A stretch of DNA of 64,000 nucleotides from Microbacterium sp. Root166 (GTDB lineage: Bacteria; Actinomycetota; Actinomycetes; Actinomycetales; Microbacteriaceae). The stretch covers positions 324,878-388,877 of the forward strand of contig NZ_LMGL01000003.1 in NCBI RefSeq assembly GCF_001427145.1, in the 5' to 3' direction. The notes beneath the pieces were generated by a model. The model worked only from the letters and a program-made list of their open reading frames with translations. It did no database searches and was not told the DNA's origin. Below are positions 44,196 through 54,001 of this stretch, piece after piece (the first letter of the stretch is position 1; each line of letters starts with the position of its first letter). The translations under genes were made by a program, and so were the position numbers.

Positions 44196-46499
44196 ATGGC
44201 GCGATCTCGTGCGCTCAAAATCTGTACGGCGATGGGTGCAGCTCTGCTGCTGGTGATCGGCGGGGCCTCCGCGGCCATGGCTGATCAACTGGTGGTCGAC
44301 GGCGACGGCGTGACAGCTGTCAGCGAAAACGCCGCGATCGTCGTGGCATGTACCGACCAGCCGGTGAGCTTTCCGGTGCTGATCGCGGCTGTGCGTAAGG
44401 GCAATCCGGACACGAAGCCCAATAACAACGTCTTCGCGAATGGGTCGAACGTGACCGTCACATTCACGACCGGCGATGCAGGAATGTCCGCGAGTCTCGC
44501 AGACCCGGTCATCTCGCTGCCCTCCGATTGGCAGGCAGGCAACACGCAGAACGACCTCAGCGACGAGGTCCTGACCGCCATCGTGACGCTTCCCGCGAAG
44601 GCCGCCGAAGGCACCGGCAACGTCAGGTTCTCCTACACAGGGACGAACAACGCCACCGAGCCCGTCACCGGCACCTCGTCCGTCGCGGTGACCTGGACCA
44701 CCAAGACCTGCATCACCGACACCGTCGCCCCGCAGCTGACCCTTCCCGGTGAGGTCGTCGTCGAGGCCACCAGCGCCGCCGGCGCTGCCGTGGACTTCGC
44801 CTCGATGGTGAGCGCCACCGACGAGACCGGCCCGGCCATCGTGAGCGTCGACTGCCTCCCGGCATCCGGCTCCGTCTTCTCGCTCGGCACCACCACGGTG
44901 TCCTGCTCCGCGACCGACGCGGCAGGCAACACGGGCGCGGGCTCATTCGCCGTCGTCGTACGAGACACGACTGACCCCGTCGTCGGTTCGATGACCGACA
45001 TCGGGTTCGAAGCAACAGACGAGCACACGATCGTGAACTGGACCGACCCGACGGCCACCGATGCCGTCACGGTCTCTCCTGCGGTCACGTGCACACCGGC
45101 GTCAGGGACGGGCTTCGCGGTCGGCGACACGACCGTCACCTGCAGCGCCACCGACACGGCCGGCAACACCGGCTCGGCATCGTTCACCGTCACGATCTCC
45201 GACACCACGGCGCCGAGCCTGGTGGTTCCCGCCGACCTCACCGTCGAGGCGACCGGACCCTCGGGTGCCGTCGCCGAGTTCGAGGCCTCCGCCTTCGACC
45301 TGGTCGACGGTGACGTCGCGGTGGACTGCGCACCGGCATCCGGAGCGCTCTTCGTCCTGGGTGACACGGTCGTCGAGTGCACCGCTGCCGACAGCCGCGG
45401 GAACGAGGCGAGCGGGTCATTCACGGTCCACGTCGTCGACACGACGAAACCGGTGGTGTCGACGCCGGCGTCGTTCGAGGCCGAAGCGACCGGCCCGAGC
45501 GGTGCCGACGTCACGTTCAGCGCCACTGCCTCCGACCTGGTCGACGGCTCGCTGACGCCCGTCTGCGTCCCGGCATCCGGCTCCACGCTGCCGCTCGGTA
45601 TGAACGAGGTGACGTGCACGGCCACCGACGCCGCCGGAAACACCGGATCGAGCAGCTTCACGGTGACCGTCGTCGACACGAGGCCGCCGGTGCTGCAGGC
45701 GCCCGGGTCCATCACGGTCGAAGCGACGGGGCCCGACGGCGCGATCGTCGACTTCTCCGTGATCGCCACCGACATCGTGGACGGCGAGTTCGAGGCGACC
45801 TGCGACCCGGCACCGGGATCGACGTTCGCCCTCGGCGCCACCCAGGTCGACTGCTCGGCGACCGACGCGGCGGGCAACTCCGCCACGGTGGCCTTCCCCG
45901 TGACCGTGGAGGACAACACGCCTCCCGTCATCACGTGGGTCGATGGCCCGCAGCATGGCGAGTCGTACGTCTTCGGATCGGTTCCCCCCGCGGGCACCTG
46001 CACGGCGTTCGATCTCGTCGACGAGGTCGTTCCGTGCGAGATCACCGGGTACAAGGCCACCGTCGGCGAGGTGCACACGCTGACGGCCACCGCCTCCGAC
46101 ACCAGCGAGAACATCGCCGTCGACACCCGCTCCTACTCGGTCACGGCCTGGACCCTGCGCGGGTTCTTCCAGCCCGTCGACCTGAGCGGCACCTGGAACA
46201 GCGTGAAGGGCGGCGCCACCGTGCCGCTCAAGTTCGAGGTCTTCGCCGGGGCGACCGAGCTGACGGCGGTCTCTGCCGTGAGCGGCTTCACGGTCAAGGG
46301 CGTCGCGTGCCCCGGGGCCAGCATCGTCACCGATGACATCGAGATGACCTCGACGGGTGGTACGAGCCTGCGCTACGACGCGACGGCCGGCCAGTTCATC
46401 CAGAACTGGCAGACGCCCAAGAAGCCGGGATCCTGCTACCAGGTGACCATGACAACGCAGGACGGCTCGACCACAACCGCGCTGTTCAAGCTGAAGTAA
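44196..46499 (+). CDS. Secreted HYR-repeat protein with C-terminal PxKF domain
   Basis: A 767-residue exported protein. After a signal peptide (ALKICTAMGAALLLVIGGASAAMA, cleavage near residue 29) comes a unique domain of about 150 residues. Five tandem HYR-type beta-sandwich repeats of about 82 residues follow, each with DTTxPxV...VEATGPSGA...C.PASGS.F.LG.T.V.C.ATDAAGNTGS.SFTV. Then there is a diverged sixth Ig-like module and a C-terminal domain with WNSVKGGATVPLKFEVFAG, the PxKF signature. No LPxTG anchor or transmembrane tail is seen, so it is secreted or loosely wall-bound. An adhesion role is inferred. The ATG at 44196 follows a GGGGAGAATGGGGA stretch. Confidence 0.85.
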   Translation: MARSRALKICTAMGAALLLVIGGASAAMADQLVVDGDGVTAVSENAAIVVACTDQPVSFPVLIAAVRKGNPDTKPNNNVFANGSNVTVTFTTGDAGMSASLADPVISLPSDWQAGNTQNDLSDEVLTAIVTLPAKAAEGTGNVRFSYTGTNNATEPVTGTSSVAVTWTTKTCITDTVAPQLTLPGEVVVEATSAAGAAVDFASMVSATDETGPAIVSVDCLPASGSVFSLGTTTVSCSATDAAGNTGAGSFAVVVRDTTDPVVGSMTDIGFEATDEHTIVNWTDPTATDAVTVSPAVTCTPASGTGFAVGDTTVTCSATDTAGNTGSASFTVTISDTTAPSLVVPADLTVEATGPSGAVAEFEASAFDLVDGDVAVDCAPASGALFVLGDTVVECTAADSRGNEASGSFTVHVVDTTKPVVSTPASFEAEATGPSGADVTFSATASDLVDGSLTPVCVPASGSTLPLGMNEVTCTATDAAGNTGSSSFTVTVVDTRPPVLQAPGSITVEATGPDGAIVDFSVIATDIVDGEFEATCDPAPGSTFALGATQVDCSATDAAGNSATVAFPVTVEDNTPPVITWVDGPQHGESYVFGSVPPAGTCTAFDLVDEVVPCEITGYKATVGEVHTLTATASDTSENIAVDTRSYSVTAWTLRGFFQPVDLSGTWNSVKGGATVPLKFEVFAGATELTAVSAVSGFTVKGVACPGASIVTDDIEMTSTGGTSLRYDATAGQFIQNWQTPKKPGSCYQVTMTTQDGSTTTALFKLK

Positions 46500-46522
46500 C
46501 CTCCCGCGATCACAGGAGGCGG

Positions 46523-46550
46523 AAGGCCCGGATCACTCGATCCGGGCCTT
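46523..46550. terminator. Hairpin terminator after the HYR-repeat gene
   Basis: AAGGCCCGGAT (46523-46533) and ATCCGGGCCTT (46540-46550) are perfect 11-bp arms with a 6-nt loop, 23 bp past the stop codon. Confidence 0.85.
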
Positions 46551-46567
46551 CCGTGCACAATGGGCGG

Positions 46568-47284
46568 GTGCGCATCGTGGTGCTGACCGGAGCGGGGATC
46601 TCGGCCGAGAGCGGGGTCCCGACGTTCCGCGACGCGGACGGGCTCTGGGAGGGCCACCTCGTCGAGGACGTCGCGACGCCGGAGGGCTTCGAACGCGACC
46701 CGGACCTCGTGCACGCCTTCTACGACGCGCGGCGGCGGGCGGCGGCATCCGTCCAGCCCAACGCCGCGCACCGCGCACTGGCACGCCTCGAAGGCGCGGT
46801 GGGGGAGGACCTGCTCGTCGTCACGCAGAACGTCGACGACCTGCACGAGCGCGCCGGCACCGGCAATCTCGTCCACATGCACGGTGAGCTCCGACGGGCG
46901 CTGTGCACGTCCTGCGGCGCGCGACCGGTGTGGGAGGACGACCTGGCGACGCGGCCGCCGTGCCCGGCGTGCGGAGAACGGATGCTGCGCCCCGACGTGG
47001 TCTGGTTCGGCGAGATGCCGTACGAACTGGACCGCATCGAACAGGCCGTGGCCGCGTGCGAGGTGTTCGTGTCGATCGGCACCTCCGGAGCGGTGTACCC
47101 GGCGGCCGGCTACGTGGCGCTCGCCTCGGCCCTCGGCGCGCACACGGTGGAGCTCAACCTCGAGCCGAGCGACGCCGTCGTCCCCTTCGACGACGCGCGG
47201 TCGGGCCGGGCCAGCGAGCTGGTGCCCGCGTGGGTCGACGAGATCCTCGAGGCACGTGAAAGGCGCCGGGTCAGCGGATGCTGA
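46568..47284 (+). CDS. Sirtuin NAD-dependent protein deacylase, class III type
   Basis: A 238-residue Sir2/CobB protein. It has GAGISAESGVPTFRD (NAD site), QNVDDLHERAG, catalytic HMHGEL, and a zinc site formed by CTSC and CPAC. The acyl-pocket segment is YDARRRAAA, matching the YxxR pair of SIRT5-like enzymes that remove succinyl or malonyl groups. The start is the GTG at 46568, with CACAAT (46556-46561) ending 6 nt upstream. The upstream ATG would lie inside the -10 box. The stop codon is within the stem of a terminator. Confidence 0.9.
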   Translation: MRIVVLTGAGISAESGVPTFRDADGLWEGHLVEDVATPEGFERDPDLVHAFYDARRRAAASVQPNAAHRALARLEGAVGEDLLVVTQNVDDLHERAGTGNLVHMHGELRRALCTSCGARPVWEDDLATRPPCPACGERMLRPDVVWFGEMPYELDRIEQAVAACEVFVSIGTSGAVYPAAGYVALASALGAHTVELNLEPSDAVVPFDDARSGRASELVPAWVDEILEARERRRVSGC

Positions 47285-47297
47285 GGCCCGGCGCCCT
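47261..47297. terminator. Bidirectional terminator spanning the sirtuin stop codon
   Basis: GGCGCCGGG (47262-47270) pairs with CCCGGCGCC (47287-47295), with flanking AAA and CTT. The sirtuin stop codon is in the loop. It lies 14 bp past the end of the convergent permease gene, so it can serve both strands. Confidence 0.75.
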
Positions 47298-47310
47298 TCG
47301 TGAGTGAGTA

Positions 47311-48576
47311 CTACAGCCTGACGCCGCCGGAGCGGATGCGCGACAGCGCATCCACCGTTGCAGCGAGGATCAGCACGCCGCCGGTGACGAGAAGGTTGAT
47401 GCCGGCCGGCAGGTTGAGCAGACCGAGGCCGTTCGTGATCACGGCGATCACGAGCGCGCCGATCGCCGCGTGCATGAGCCGGCCGCGTCCGCCGAAGAGG
47501 CTGACACCGCCGACGACCGCCGCCGCGACACCGCTCAGGACGATGTCGCGCCCGACGGTGGCATCCACCGAGCCGACGCGCGAGACGCTGAGCAGCGCGG
47601 AGAAGACCGCGAGGCTGGAGCAGATCACGAACGCCCACCACTTGATCCAGCGCACCTTCACGCCCGAGCGACGCGCCGCCTCGGCGTTGCCGCCGATCGC
47701 GTAGATGTATCGGCCGAACTGCGTGCGGTCGAGCACGAACGTGCCGATCCACAGGATCACCAGCACGATCGGCACGACGTTCGGCACGCCCTGCACGGCG
47801 ATCGGTCCCTGACCGCGGTCCTGGTTGAGGATGAACACCACGGCGCCGCCGAGCACGGCGATGACGCCGAGCTTGATGAACACCAGCGAGATGTCGCGGT
47901 TGGGCACGCCCGCACGGACGCGGCGTGCGCGATCCCAGAACGACATGCCCGCCGAGACGGCGATAATGACCACGAGCATCGCCCAGCCGGCCCACACCGG
48001 AAGGTTGCCGTTCTGCAGGGCGATGAGCTCCGGCACCTCGACGCGGAAGAGTCCGCCGGGGCCGATGACCACGAGCGCGAGCCCCTGCAGGCCGAGGAAC
48101 AGGCCCAATGTCACGACGAACGATGGAATGCCCACCCTCGCGACGAAGAAGCCTATGAGCGCGCCGATCAGGAACCCGAAGCCGAAGCCGATCGCCAGCG
48201 CGAGCGCCCACGGCACGCCCTGGGACGCCATCACGACGAACAGCGCCATGCCGACGCCGCCGGTCACGCCGGCGGACAGGTCGATCTCGCCCAGGAGCAG
48301 CACGAACACCAACGCCATGCCGAGCACGACGAGGGTGGCGGCCTGGTTGAGCAGGTTGGCGAAGTTGCGCTCGGTGAGGAAGAACGGGCTGAGGATCGAG
48401 AACAGGATGCTGAGGACAACGAGGCCGCCGACGGCGGGCAGTGCGCCCATGTCGCCGCTGCGAACGCGCTGCCACCATGCCTGGACCTGATCGCCCAGGC
48501 CGCCCTCGACGCCGCTGCCGATCAGGTCGCTGGTGAGCGGATCGGGCGCCGCTTCTGTGCGGGTGTTGCTGCTCAT
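47311..48576 (-). CDS. CUT2-family sugar ABC transporter permease, system 1
   Basis: A 421-residue integral membrane protein of the ribose/xylose permease family (about ten helices). LLLGEIDLSAGVTGGVGMALF is the family signature loop and AIGGNAEAARRSGVKV is the ATPase-contact segment. It has a 45-residue hydrophilic N-terminus. Its start overlaps the ATPase stop by 4 bp, so the subunits are co-translated. Together with the ATPase and lipoprotein upstream it makes a complete pentose-type importer; xylose is a reasonable guess, not shown. Confidence 0.9.
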   Translation of the reverse strand: MSSNTRTEAAPDPLTSDLIGSGVEGGLGDQVQAWWQRVRSGDMGALPAVGGLVVLSILFSILSPFFLTERNFANLLNQAATLVVLGMALVFVLLLGEIDLSAGVTGGVGMALFVVMASQGVPWALALAIGFGFGFLIGALIGFFVARVGIPSFVVTLGLFLGLQGLALVVIGPGGLFRVEVPELIALQNGNLPVWAGWAMLVVIIAVSAGMSFWDRARRVRAGVPNRDISLVFIKLGVIAVLGGAVVFILNQDRGQGPIAVQGVPNVVPIVLVILWIGTFVLDRTQFGRYIYAIGGNAEAARRSGVKVRWIKWWAFVICSSLAVFSALLSVSRVGSVDATVGRDIVLSGVAAAVVGGVSLFGGRGRLMHAAIGALVIAVITNGLGLLNLPAGINLLVTGGVLILAATVDALSRIRSGGVRL

Positions 48577-49382
48577 TCCGCTCCTCCCTCGGTGCGAAGG
48601 GTCGACGTGTCGATGATGCCGACGCCGCCGAGTGTCTTCGTGCCGGTGATGTAGCCCACGACGTCGTCGCGAGTGGTGTCGGCCACATCGATCTGCGCGA
48701 CCATCTGGCCGAGGTAGAGCACCGCGATGTCGTCGGCGACCTGGAAGACGTCCGCGAGGTTGTGGCTGATGAGGATGACGGCCACGCCCTGCTCCTTCAG
48801 GCGCTGCACCAGGTTGAGCACCTGCTCGGTCTGGGCGACGCCGAGCGCGGCGGTCGGCTCGTCGAGGATGACGACGCGCGCCTTCTTCAGCACGGCGCGG
48901 GCGATTGCGACCGTCTGACGCTGGCCGCCCGAGAGCGACGAGACCTTCTGGCGCACTGACTTGACCGTGCGCACCGAGAGGGAGCGCAGGGTGTCGGACG
49001 CGTCCTTCTCCATGCGGCCCTCGTCGAACGTGCCGAACGAGGTCTCCTCACGACCGAGGAACATGTTCTGGACGATGTCCAGGTTGTCGCACAGGGCGAG
49101 GTCCTGGTACACGACCTCGATGCCCATGTGCGCGGCATCCCGAGGTTGGTGCAGGTCGCGGTGCTGCCCGTCGATGAGGACTTCGCCCTCGTCGTAGGGT
49201 TGCACTCCGGCGAGTCCCTTGATGAGCGTGGACTTGCCGGCGCCGTTGTCGCCGACGAGGGCGGTCACCTTGCCGGGGTACACCTTGAGGTCGACGCCCT
49301 TGAGGACGCTGACGGGACCGAATGACTTCTTGACGCCGACCAGCTGGATGATCGGCTCTGTGGCTGTGATGGTCTCTGACAT
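48573..49382 (-). CDS. CUT2-family sugar ABC transporter ATP-binding protein, system 1
   Basis: A 269-residue single-domain ABC ATPase: Walker A GDNGAGKSTLIKG, signature LSGGQRQTVAIARA, Walker B VVILDEPTAALG and the switch His in LISHNLADV. RbsA/XylG of enterobacteria are double-domain proteins of about 500 residues; this is half that and presumably dimerises. The ATG at 49382 has AAGGAAG about 6 nt upstream. A hairpin in the gap before it (49419-49450) may lower its expression relative to the binding protein. Confidence 0.9.
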   Translation of the reverse strand: MSETITATEPIIQLVGVKKSFGPVSVLKGVDLKVYPGKVTALVGDNGAGKSTLIKGLAGVQPYDEGEVLIDGQHRDLHQPRDAAHMGIEVVYQDLALCDNLDIVQNMFLGREETSFGTFDEGRMEKDASDTLRSLSVRTVKSVRQKVSSLSGGQRQTVAIARAVLKKARVVILDEPTAALGVAQTEQVLNLVQRLKEQGVAVILISHNLADVFQVADDIAVLYLGQMVAQIDVADTTRDDVVGYITGTKTLGGVGIIDTSTLRTEGGAE

Positions 49383-49418
49383 ACTCGCTTCCTTGCAGTG
49401 TGTCGGTGTGAGCGCGCA

Positions 49419-49450
49419 GAGGGCGCCGCGCCAGATGACGCGACGCCCTC
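49419..49450 (-). terminator. Intercistronic hairpin between binding protein and ATPase genes
   Basis: GAGGGCG (49419-49425) and CGCCCTC (49444-49450) flank an 18-nt loop in the 86-bp gap. Such hairpins often stabilise the upstream message and attenuate read-through, giving excess binding protein. Confidence 0.45.
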
Positions 49451-49468
49451 GCGGCTTTGACCGGTAAC

Positions 49469-50548
49469 TTACTCGGCCGTGACCCCGAACTCCTCGCACG
49501 CGGCCATGACCTCGGGCGTGCAGACGTCGTCGTAGGAGGCGTCGCCGGCGGCGATGACGTCCTTGACCTTGTCGGGTCCGACGAGGATCGGCGTGACCTG
49601 GATGTACGGCGTGCCGTCCTCCAGCTCGGCGTCGGTCTCGACCTCTTCGCCGTTGAGCAGCGCGATGGCGGTCTCGACAGCGGCCGTGGCCTCGTCCTTG
49701 ACGGGCTTGTAGACCGTGGCGGTCTGCCAGCCGAGCAGGATGTTCTGCAGGCCCGCGACGTTCGCGTCCTGACCCGAGACGGCGACGCCGCTCAGGTTGT
49801 TGTCCTGCAGGACCTTGATGACGCCGGCCGCGTTCGTGTCGTTGGCGACCCAGACGCCGTCGACCTGACCACCGAGCGAGGTCAGCGCCTGCTCGAAGTT
49901 GGTCTGCGACTTGGCCTGGTCCCAGACTCCCGGGGGCTCGGCGGCCGGCGAGATGCCGGCTGCTTCCATGACCTCGACCGCGCCTTCCTTGAACATGGCG
50001 GCGTTGCCGTCGGTCGGGTCGCCGCCCATGTAGACGACGGTGGCCGACGCCGGGTCGACGCCCTTGGCGGCGAGTCCGTCGAGGACCGTCTGGCCCTCCA
50101 TGCGACCGACCTCGACGTTGTCGAACGACACGTAGTAGTCGGCGCCCGAGAACGGGCGGTCGTACGCGATGACCGGGATGCCCTCGGCCTTGGCCTTGGT
50201 GGCGACGGCCTCGGCCGCACCCTGGTAGTCGACGAGCAGCATGACGCCGCAGCCCTGTGCGAGCTGCTGGTCCGCGATCGTCGAGTACTTGTTGACATCG
50301 CCCAGCGCGTTCTGGATGTCGGTCTCGAAGCCGGCGGCCTCCAGGCCCTCCTGGAGGTACTTGGCGTCGAAGTTCTCCCAGCGCGGCGACGAAGCGGCGT
50401 CGGGCAGGATCACGCAGGCGCGGCCGGCTTCGGCGTCACCGCCGCCGTCATCGGTCGAGCCGCCGCCGGTTCCCCCGGAACAGCCCGCCAGCATCACCGC
50501 GGCGCCGCTGAGGGCGACCGCGGCGAGGAGTGAAGACTTCTTCATCAT
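49469..50548 (-). CDS. Sugar ABC transporter substrate-binding lipoprotein, system 1
   Basis: A 359-residue periplasmic-binding-type lipoprotein with signal MMKKSSLLAAVALSGAAVML and lipobox LAGC (Cys23), followed by a Gly/Ser/Asp-rich linker. The mature part belongs to the ribose/xylose-binding (type I) family: IPVIAYDRPFSGADYYVSFDN, GGDPTDGNAAMFKEG and VANDTNAAGVI are the ligand-site segments. It is homologous to the lipoprotein at 52907-53998, including the C-terminal DDVCTPEVMAACEEFGV. It is the first gene of its operon, with its own promoter and a purine-rich AAAGGCG before the ATG pair. Confidence 0.9.
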   Translation of the reverse strand: MMKKSSLLAAVALSGAAVMLAGCSGGTGGGSTDDGGGDAEAGRACVILPDAASSPRWENFDAKYLQEGLEAAGFETDIQNALGDVNKYSTIADQQLAQGCGVMLLVDYQGAAEAVATKAKAEGIPVIAYDRPFSGADYYVSFDNVEVGRMEGQTVLDGLAAKGVDPASATVVYMGGDPTDGNAAMFKEGAVEVMEAAGISPAAEPPGVWDQAKSQTNFEQALTSLGGQVDGVWVANDTNAAGVIKVLQDNNLSGVAVSGQDANVAGLQNILLGWQTATVYKPVKDEATAAVETAIALLNGEEVETDAELEDGTPYIQVTPILVGPDKVKDVIAAGDASYDDVCTPEVMAACEEFGVTAE

Positions 50549-50613
50549 TCGCCTTTCGTCATTGAAATGCGCGACCCCCAACGGCTTCTCCGCCGCACGT
50601 CGCGCTTGATGCG

Positions 50614-50682
50614 ATCATCGCCGTGATCAGTTCATGGCGTCAAGTCTTGAACGTAACGCTTTGGCAACGCCGATTAAGCGTT
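50614..50682 (-). promoter_or_regulatory. Promoter and candidate operator of sugar transporter system 1
   Basis: On the minus strand TTGACG (50643-50638), 18 bp, GATGAT (50619-50614) forms a promoter for the lipoprotein gene. Just upstream lies AACGCTT-N14-AAGCGTT (arms 50676-50682 and 50655-50661), with a further GCGTT half-site between the arms, so that AACGC-N7-GCGTT is also palindromic. The adjacent ROK regulator or a LacI-type protein could bind here. The gap 50549-50703 holds no gene. Confidence 0.5.
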
Positions 50683-50703
50683 TGTCACATGAAGCCAGTG
50701 CGG

Positions 50704-51947
50704 TCAGGCGATCCCCGTGGCCGCGCGCGTGCGGCGCGACACCGAATCGACGATCACGGCCAGGATCAGCACCGCGCCGGTGACCATGAACTGCACCGAC
50801 GAGTCGAGATTCAGCAGCGTCAGGCCCGACGAGATCGACTGGATCACGATGATCCCGAGCAGCGCCGCGAAGGCCGACCCTCGTCCGCCGAACAGGCTCG
50901 CGCCGCCGATCACGGCCGCCGCGATCGCGTTGAGGTTCGTGTCCCCACCGCCCGAAGCCTGACTCGCCGAGGCGAGCCGGGCAGCGGCGAGGATGCCGCC
51001 GACCGCCGCCAGCGTCGAGCACAGCGCGAAGACGGACAGGTAGATGCGATCGACGCGGATGCCGGCGCGTCGCGCGGCCTCGACCGAGCCGCCGACCGCG
51101 TAGACGGCCCGGCCCCAGCGGGTGCGGGTGAGCGCGAGGTGCATGACGACGACGAGCGCGACGAAGAACAGGAACATCACGCCGACGCCGCGGTACAGGC
51201 TCAGGTACCACGCCGCCAGGAGCAGGAAGGCGAGCAGCCCCGCGCTGCGCAGCCCGATCTCGAGATACCCCTGGTTCGCGAGATCCGCCGCTGCCCGCCG
51301 TCGCGCACGGCGCACCAGCGTCCAGGCGTAGGCGCCGACCGAGAGCACCACGACGACGTAGGTGGCCCACGCCGGCAGGACCATCTGCTGGGCGAACTCC
51401 ACGATCCACGAATCGAACGGGATGCCGATGGTCCCGGTGTCGCCGAGGACCCACAGCTGCAGCCCGAGGAAGCCCAGCAGGCCGGCGAGCGTGATGACGA
51501 AGCTGGGCAGGCCGAAACGGGTCAGCAGGGTGCCGTAGAGCAGCCCGACGAGGCAACCAGCGACGACCGCCGCGATCAGCGCGAGGATCAGCGGCCACTG
51601 CAGCTGCACGAACGCGACCGCCAGGATCGCGGCGGCGAGGCCCGAGACGGACCCGACCGACAGATCGATCTCGCCCAGCAGGAGCACCAGCACGACGCCG
51701 AGGGCGATCGTGCCGATCGCCGCGCACTGCATCGTGAGGTTCCAGAGGTTCTCGCTCCCGAGGAAGAAGGGGTTCACGGCCTGGAAGACGATCCAGATGA
51801 CGACGAGCCCGCCGATCACCGGAGCCGGGCCGAGGTCGCCCCCGCGGATGCGCGCCACCAGCGAGGCGATCGCCGCACGGACGCCGTCAGCGCTCAGCAG
51901 TCGCGGGGCTGCGGCATCCGTTTCGGGAACGGCGCCGCGGTCGACGC

Positions 51948-51951
<4 letters not shown>
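50704..51951 (-). CDS. CUT2-family sugar ABC transporter permease, system 2
   Basis: A 415-residue permease homologous to the one at 47311. It has LLLGEIDLSVGSVSGLAAAIL, GLPSFVITLAGLLGFLG and AVGGSVEAARRAGIRVDRIY. The start is the GTG at 51951, overlapping the ATPase stop by 4 bp. Longer frames run into the ATPase gene. It ends 21 bp past the palindromic region of system 1 and has no clear terminator, so transcripts may read on into system 1. Confidence 0.9.
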
Positions 51952-52874
<923 letters not shown>

Positions 52875-52906
52875 CGCCTCACGCCCTCCTCGCCAAGGTC
52901 AGGACC

Positions 52907-53998
52907 CTACCGGATGCCGGCAGCTTCGCACGCATCGGCGTAGGCCGGCGTGCAGATGTCGGCGACCGTCCAGAACCCGTCCGCCACGACGGTCTCGAGG
53001 ATGTTGTCCACGGTGACCGCCACCGGATCCAGCAGCGTCGTGGGCACGCCGTTCGTCTCGGCGGGTGCGCTGACCTCTTCGCCCTCGAGCAGGGCGACGG
53101 CGATCTCGGCGGCGAGCTCGGCCTGCGGCTTGATCGCCTTGTAGACGGTCATGTGCTGGTCGCCCGTGATGATCCGCTGCAGCGCCGAGAGCTCGGCATC
53201 CTGACCCGTGACGATGGGGAACGGAGCGACGCCCGCGGCCTTCAGCGCCGAGATCGCGCCGCCGGCCACGGCGTCGTTCGCCGCGTACACGCCGGCGATG
53301 TCGTCGCCGAACTGCGAGATCTGGCCCGCCACCCAGTCCTGCGCCTCATCGGGGCTCCACTCCGGGGTGTCGTACTCCGCGAGCACGCGCAGGCCGCTGG
53401 GATCGATGACCCCGTGGGCGCCGTCACGGAACAGGGCCGCGTTGCTGTCGGTGGGCGAGCCGTTCAGCATCAGGATGCCGTCGCCGGCGTCCGCCTCGGT
53501 GACGGCCTCGACGAACGACTCCGCCTGCAGCCGGCCGACCTTCTCGTTGTCGAACGAGATGTAGTACGCGAGATCACCGCCCGCGATGAGGCGGTCGTAC
53601 GAGATCACCGGAACGTCCTGATCGTTGGCCGAGCGCACGATGCTCACGGCGGCGTTGGCGTCGACGGGGTCGAGCACGAGCACTGCGGCACCGGCGGCAA
53701 GGGCGGACTCCGCCTGCTGTTGCTGCTTCGCGGCGTCCTGGTCGGCGTTGGCGTAGAGGACGTCGTAGTCGCCCAGCTCGGCGACGCGCTCCTCGAACAC
53801 CGGCCGGTCGAAGGTCTCGTAGCGGGCGGTGTCGGCGTCGGGCAGCAGCAGCGCGATCGAGCCCGCGCCGTCCGACGGGGAAGCCTGCTGCCCGGTGCAC
53901 CCCGTGGTCGCGGCGGCGGCGACGATGAGCAGGGTCGCAGCGGCGATGCGGGCGAGCGGCGTGATCAGAACCGGTCGTCCTGGTGGTGACATCCGCAC
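52907..53998 (-). CDS. Sugar ABC transporter substrate-binding lipoprotein, system 2
   Basis: A 363-residue lipoprotein with signal ITPLARIAAATLLIVAAAAT and lipobox TTGC (Cys34). The type I sugar-binding fold shows VPVISYDRLIAGGDLAYYISFDN, LNGSPTDSNAALFRDG and AANDAVAGGAISAL. It is a paralogue of the system 1 binding protein with a different ligand-site background, so the two may bind different sugars. It begins with a GTG 3 nt after the ROK regulator stop; an ATG at 53992 is an alternative start. Confidence 0.88.
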   Translation of the reverse strand: MRMSPPGRPVLITPLARIAAATLLIVAAAATTGCTGQQASPSDGAGSIALLLPDADTARYETFDRPVFEERVAELGDYDVLYANADQDAAKQQQQAESALAAGAAVLVLDPVDANAAVSIVRSANDQDVPVISYDRLIAGGDLAYYISFDNEKVGRLQAESFVEAVTEADAGDGILMLNGSPTDSNAALFRDGAHGVIDPSGLRVLAEYDTPEWSPDEAQDWVAGQISQFGDDIAGVYAANDAVAGGAISALKAAGVAPFPIVTGQDAELSALQRIITGDQHMTVYKAIKPQAELAAEIAVALLEGEEVSAPAETNGVPTTLLDPVAVTVDNILETVVADGFWTVADICTPAYADACEAAGIR

Positions 53999-54001
53999 GC
54001 G

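Noticed and set aside
46436..48688. A 750-codon minus-strand frame across the sirtuin and permease 1
   Set aside because: It runs over a terminator and two genes with clear motifs; its translation is arginine-rich noise.
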